From positions 62,001 through 126,000 of the forward strand of contig JAXMAZ010000017.1 in NCBI GenBank assembly GCA_046350115.1: DNA of 64,000 nt, read 5' to 3'. The notes beneath the pieces were generated by a model. The model was not told the origin of the DNA. It did not search any database and saw only the letters and a list, made by a program, of their open reading frames with translations. The translations under genes were made by a program, and so were the position numbers. The stretch comes from JAXMAZ01 sp046350115. Lineage in GTDB: Bacteria; Planctomycetota; Planctomycetia; Gemmatales; Gemmataceae. Below, piece after piece: positions 61,553-64,000 of the stretch (positions are counted from its first letter, which is position 1; each line of letters opens with the position of its first letter).

Positions 61553-62335
61553 CTACTTCTTCTTCTCCCGCTCGGCGAGCGCGCTGAAGTAGTCCCGGAT
61601 GAGCGGGCTGTACTTGGGCATGAACTGCTCGCGGTAGTACTGACTCATTTGCTGGCGGAGCCGCTCCGGCAGGTGGCCCCACACCTGTTTGGCGACCGGG
61701 TCGTCCAGCGGCAGCCCTTTCCCGCCCACCCCCGGCTGCGGCGACCCGGCCTGGGTCGCCGGCTGCTTCCCACCCGGTTGGCCGGGACGGGGCATCGGGC
61801 CGGTCGGCATGGGTTGCGGGTTCGCCCCTTGCTGGCCGCCGGGCATCGGCTGCTGGCCGGCCTTCCCGGACTGCTGCCCCTGCGACTTTCGCTCACCCTT
61901 CGAACCGCGTGGCTGCTTCGACTGGCCGCCGCCCTGCTTTTGTTGGCCGCCCATCGGCTGCTGACCGCCGCCTTTCGGCTGACTGTCCCCCCCTTGAGGG
62001 GGCGGGTCGTTCTGGGATCCGCCGCCGCCGTCCCCGCTTTTCGGCGGCGGGTTCTCGGCCTGCTTGAGCAGCTCGTCGATGTCCTTAAGCGTCTGCTCCT
62101 GGGCCTTGCGGGTGTCGGTGCCGGTGTCCTGGTCCTTCAGCCGTTCGGCCGCCGCCTTGGTGTTCTTGGCGATCCGCTCGGCGATCTTGGCCGGGTCGTC
62201 CGGCGTCGTGGCCGGTTTGGCCGCGGCCTGTCGGAGTGCCGGACCGGGCAGGCGAGGCACCGGGACGATCACCCCGGCGAGGGCCAGCCCGGCGGTGGCC
62301 GCGGTTAGGGCCAGTGTTAAGAGCACGCGGGTCAT
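61553..62335 (-). CDS. Exported Q/G/P-rich protein
   Basis: A 260-residue protein. Its ATG at 62335 overlaps the stop of the upstream coiled-coil gene (ATGA), so the two are coupled. A signal peptide (MTRVLLTLALTAATAGLALA) leads to a helical part (DPAKIAERIAKNTKAAAERL, EQTLKDIDELLKQAE). A low-complexity tract of Gln, Gly, Pro and Lys follows (about 100-195). The conserved-looking tail LPERLRQQMSQYYREQFMPK, then YSPLIRDYFSALA, resembles the end of other planctomycete exported proteins that I recall only loosely. No enzymatic motif. It probably forms an envelope complex with its upstream partner. Confidence 0.65.
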   Translation of the reverse strand: MTRVLLTLALTAATAGLALAGVIVPVPRLPGPALRQAAAKPATTPDDPAKIAERIAKNTKAAAERLKDQDTGTDTRKAQEQTLKDIDELLKQAENPPPKSGDGGGGSQNDPPPQGGDSQPKGGGQQPMGGQQKQGGGQSKQPRGSKGERKSQGQQSGKAGQQPMPGGQQGANPQPMPTGPMPRPGQPGGKQPATQAGSPQPGVGGKGLPLDDPVAKQVWGHLPERLRQQMSQYYREQFMPKYSPLIRDYFSALAEREKKK

Positions 62336-64000
62336 GGCAGCTCCGCCGGCTGGGCGAACAGCGGGGCCAGCTTCTCGAACAGCTCGGCCACGTCCCGCTG
62401 GGCCTGTTCCAGTTCTTGCAGCTCGTCCCGCTGGTCGGCGGTCAGCTTGGCCGGGTCCGGGTGGGCCTTGGCGAACGCTGCGGTCCGCTCCGTCACCTCG
62501 GCCTGCATCGCCCGCAGCGCCTTGAGCTGGGCCAGCGGCGGGATGCCCGGCCCGCCACCCCCTCCGCCTTCCCCACCTCCACCGCCGGCCCCGTCGCCCC
62601 CGCCACCCTGGGCGGTGGCTTTGTCCTTCGGGTCGTCCTTCAGGGTGTCGAGGATCTGGTCCAGCCGGCGGAGGGCGAGTCGCAGCGGGCGGTTGAGCCG
62701 CTCGTCGGACACCTTTTCCGTTTCCGGGTCGAACCGGTCGGCGGTGGCCGCGTCGTCCCGCCGTTCGACCGCCACCCGGGCCGCACGGTCCATCGCCGCC
62801 GCCGCCTGGGCGGCCAGTTTGCCGAACACCGGCAGGTCGCCGAGCTGCTTGTCGGCGAACGCCCGGACCTCGCCGGCCAGGTTCTTCTCCCGGTCCTCCA
62901 GGTCGCCGAGGCTGGCGAGCAGCGGGCGGTCCCACTGCCTGGCCGCCGTCGCTGTGGCCTGGAGGCGGGCGGCCTCGTCCACGGTGGCCTTCTGTCGCTC
63001 GCGTATCCCCTTCAGCACCTCGGCGAGCTGCTCCCGCTTCTCGCGGGACAGTTGCTGGTCGGCCTGCTTCCGCTCTTGGTCGAGCCGGTCGGCCGCTTCG
63101 TCCAGTTTGTCCTTGGCGTCCTCCTGGCTGGCGGCCGGCGGCTGGCCCTGCTCCAGCTCCTGCCGGGCGGCGCCCATCTTGTCGGCGGCCCGCCGGACAT
63201 CGTGGGCCGCGGCCCCGGCCTGTTCCCGGGTCAGCCGCTCGGCCAGCCGCTCGGCTTCCTTCTGGAGCCGCTCCTGCTCTCGGGCCAGTTTTTGCAGTTC
63301 CGCCTTCCGTTCCTGGGGGTCGGACAGCCCTTCGGCCTTGGCCGTCTTCTTGCGAAGCTCGTCCTGCTGGGCGGCGAGTTTGTCCACCGCGTCGGCGGCC
63401 GCCCGCTGCTTCTTCCGCAACTCGTCGGGCGACTCGGCCGGCTTCTCGGCCAGTTCGGCGGCCAACTTGTCGAGCCGATCGGCCGCCTGCTGGCCGCTGG
63501 CCGCGGACTCGGTCGGGCGGTTGGCCCGGAGGTCGTCGGCGGCGTCCCGGAGGGCGTCCGGCACCGCCTGCCCGCCGGCCGCCTGGACCCCCTTGCGGAG
63601 GGCGTCCGCCTCGGCCTTGGCCCGGTCCGCGGCCTGGGCCAGCCGGGCGGCCTCGGCCCGGGCAGTCGCCGCGGCCGCCTCCAGCCGGTCGCGGCTGTCG
63701 GACCCCTTGTCGGCACGGCCGGCCTGGGCGGCCAGTTCGTCGGCCGCCTGCGCGGACTTGACAGCGGCGGCGCGGTCGGCGGCGGCCTGGGCGTCCTTCT
63801 CAACCGCCAGCCGAGCCGCCTTGTTCATCAGCCCGGCCGTCTGCTCGGCGGCCTGGTCAAATTTGTCGGCGGCGGCTCCCAGTTCGGCCTTCTCGCCCGC
63901 GGACAGCCTGTCTGCTGGGGTGCCGGTGTCCACCTTCCCGGCCGCCCGGTCGGCCTGCCGCTGGGCCTGCTGGACCTGATCCCGTAGGGCGCGGGCCTCG
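62332..64000 (-). CDS. Large alanine-rich coiled-coil protein (partial, 5' end beyond window)
   Basis: At least 556 residues, open at the window edge. Nearly all is heptad-like coiled coil rich in Ala, Glu, Lys, Arg and Asp (LQKLAREQERLQKEAERLAE, AADRLDQERKQADQQLSREK). A poly-glycine linker lies before the last 80 residues (IPPLAQLKALRAMQAEV). The amino-terminal part is missing; the layout resembles the tail of large membrane-anchored DUF4175-like proteins, but I cannot confirm it. Its stop overlaps the start of the Q/G-rich gene, indicating translational coupling and perhaps physical interaction. Confidence 0.7.
   Translation of the reverse strand, partial: EARALRDQVQQAQRQADRAAGKVDTGTPADRLSAGEKAELGAAADKFDQAAEQTAGLMNKAARLAVEKDAQAAADRAAAVKSAQAADELAAQAGRADKGSDSRDRLEAAAATARAEAARLAQAADRAKAEADALRKGVQAAGGQAVPDALRDAADDLRANRPTESAASGQQAADRLDKLAAELAEKPAESPDELRKKQRAAADAVDKLAAQQDELRKKTAKAEGLSDPQERKAELQKLAREQERLQKEAERLAERLTREQAGAAAHDVRRAADKMGAARQELEQGQPPAASQEDAKDKLDEAADRLDQERKQADQQLSREKREQLAEVLKGIRERQKATVDEAARLQATATAARQWDRPLLASLGDLEDREKNLAGEVRAFADKQLGDLPVFGKLAAQAAAAMDRAARVAVERRDDAATADRFDPETEKVSDERLNRPLRLALRRLDQILDTLKDDPKDKATAQGGGGDGAGGGGGEGGGGGGPGIPPLAQLKALRAMQAEVTERTAAFAKAHPDPAKLTADQRDELQELEQAQRDVAELFEKLAPLFAQPAELP

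Overview
The window is very GC-rich, densely coded chromosomal DNA from a planctomycete, most likely a member of the Gemmataceae. Pointers are serine/threonine kinases paired with ECF sigma factors, DUF1080 and sulfatase genes, an LExRxxPA-type N-terminal motif on exported proteins, a giant beta-helix/PKD/RTX exoprotein, a CPBP protease, a type III PKS trio, and intergenic space filled with palindromic repeats. No rRNA, tRNA, CRISPR array or phage was seen.

Layout. 1-12.9 kb: end of a sulfatase, a DUF1080 protein, an M14-S9B peptidase fusion, an M20 amidohydrolase, MsrB, a C45-type hydrolase, a small membrane protein, an SDR and an SMP-30-like protein, nearly all separated by long inverted repeats. 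13-20.1 kb: signalling block with a TPR kinase, an ECF sigma factor, a membrane kinase, a two-gene operon with a zinc-ribbon protein, and a second ECF sigma factor. 20.2-40.4 kb: one giant secreted multidomain protein of about 6,700 residues with an embedded metzincin-type protease. 40.5-49.2 kb: glycosyltransferase, CPBP protease, SurA/PpiD-like chaperone, topoisomerase I and a RAYT transposase. 49.3-53 kb: TrmB, then a coupled methyltransferase / FAD oxidoreductase / type III PKS operon. 53.2-64 kb: S9 peptidase, MoxR ATPase, Lgt with a PDZ-like insertion, FKBP isomerase, a Tat-exported cyclase-fold protein, a Q/G-rich exported protein and the end of a large coiled-coil protein.

Many products act in the envelope or outside the cell (peptidases, Lgt, chaperone and isomerases, the giant protein), alongside kinase/sigma regulation. 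Several ORFs carry small indels at GC-rich runs (about 6290, 10975, 11970, 12165, 13267, 13590, 33727, 33824, 39402). Because sequence on both sides stays clearly coding, I read most of these as probable sequence errors, not decay, but cannot prove it. The intergenic palindromes (at least nine sequence families) and the resident RAYT gene are the most striking genome-scale signal; the giant protein is the most striking gene.
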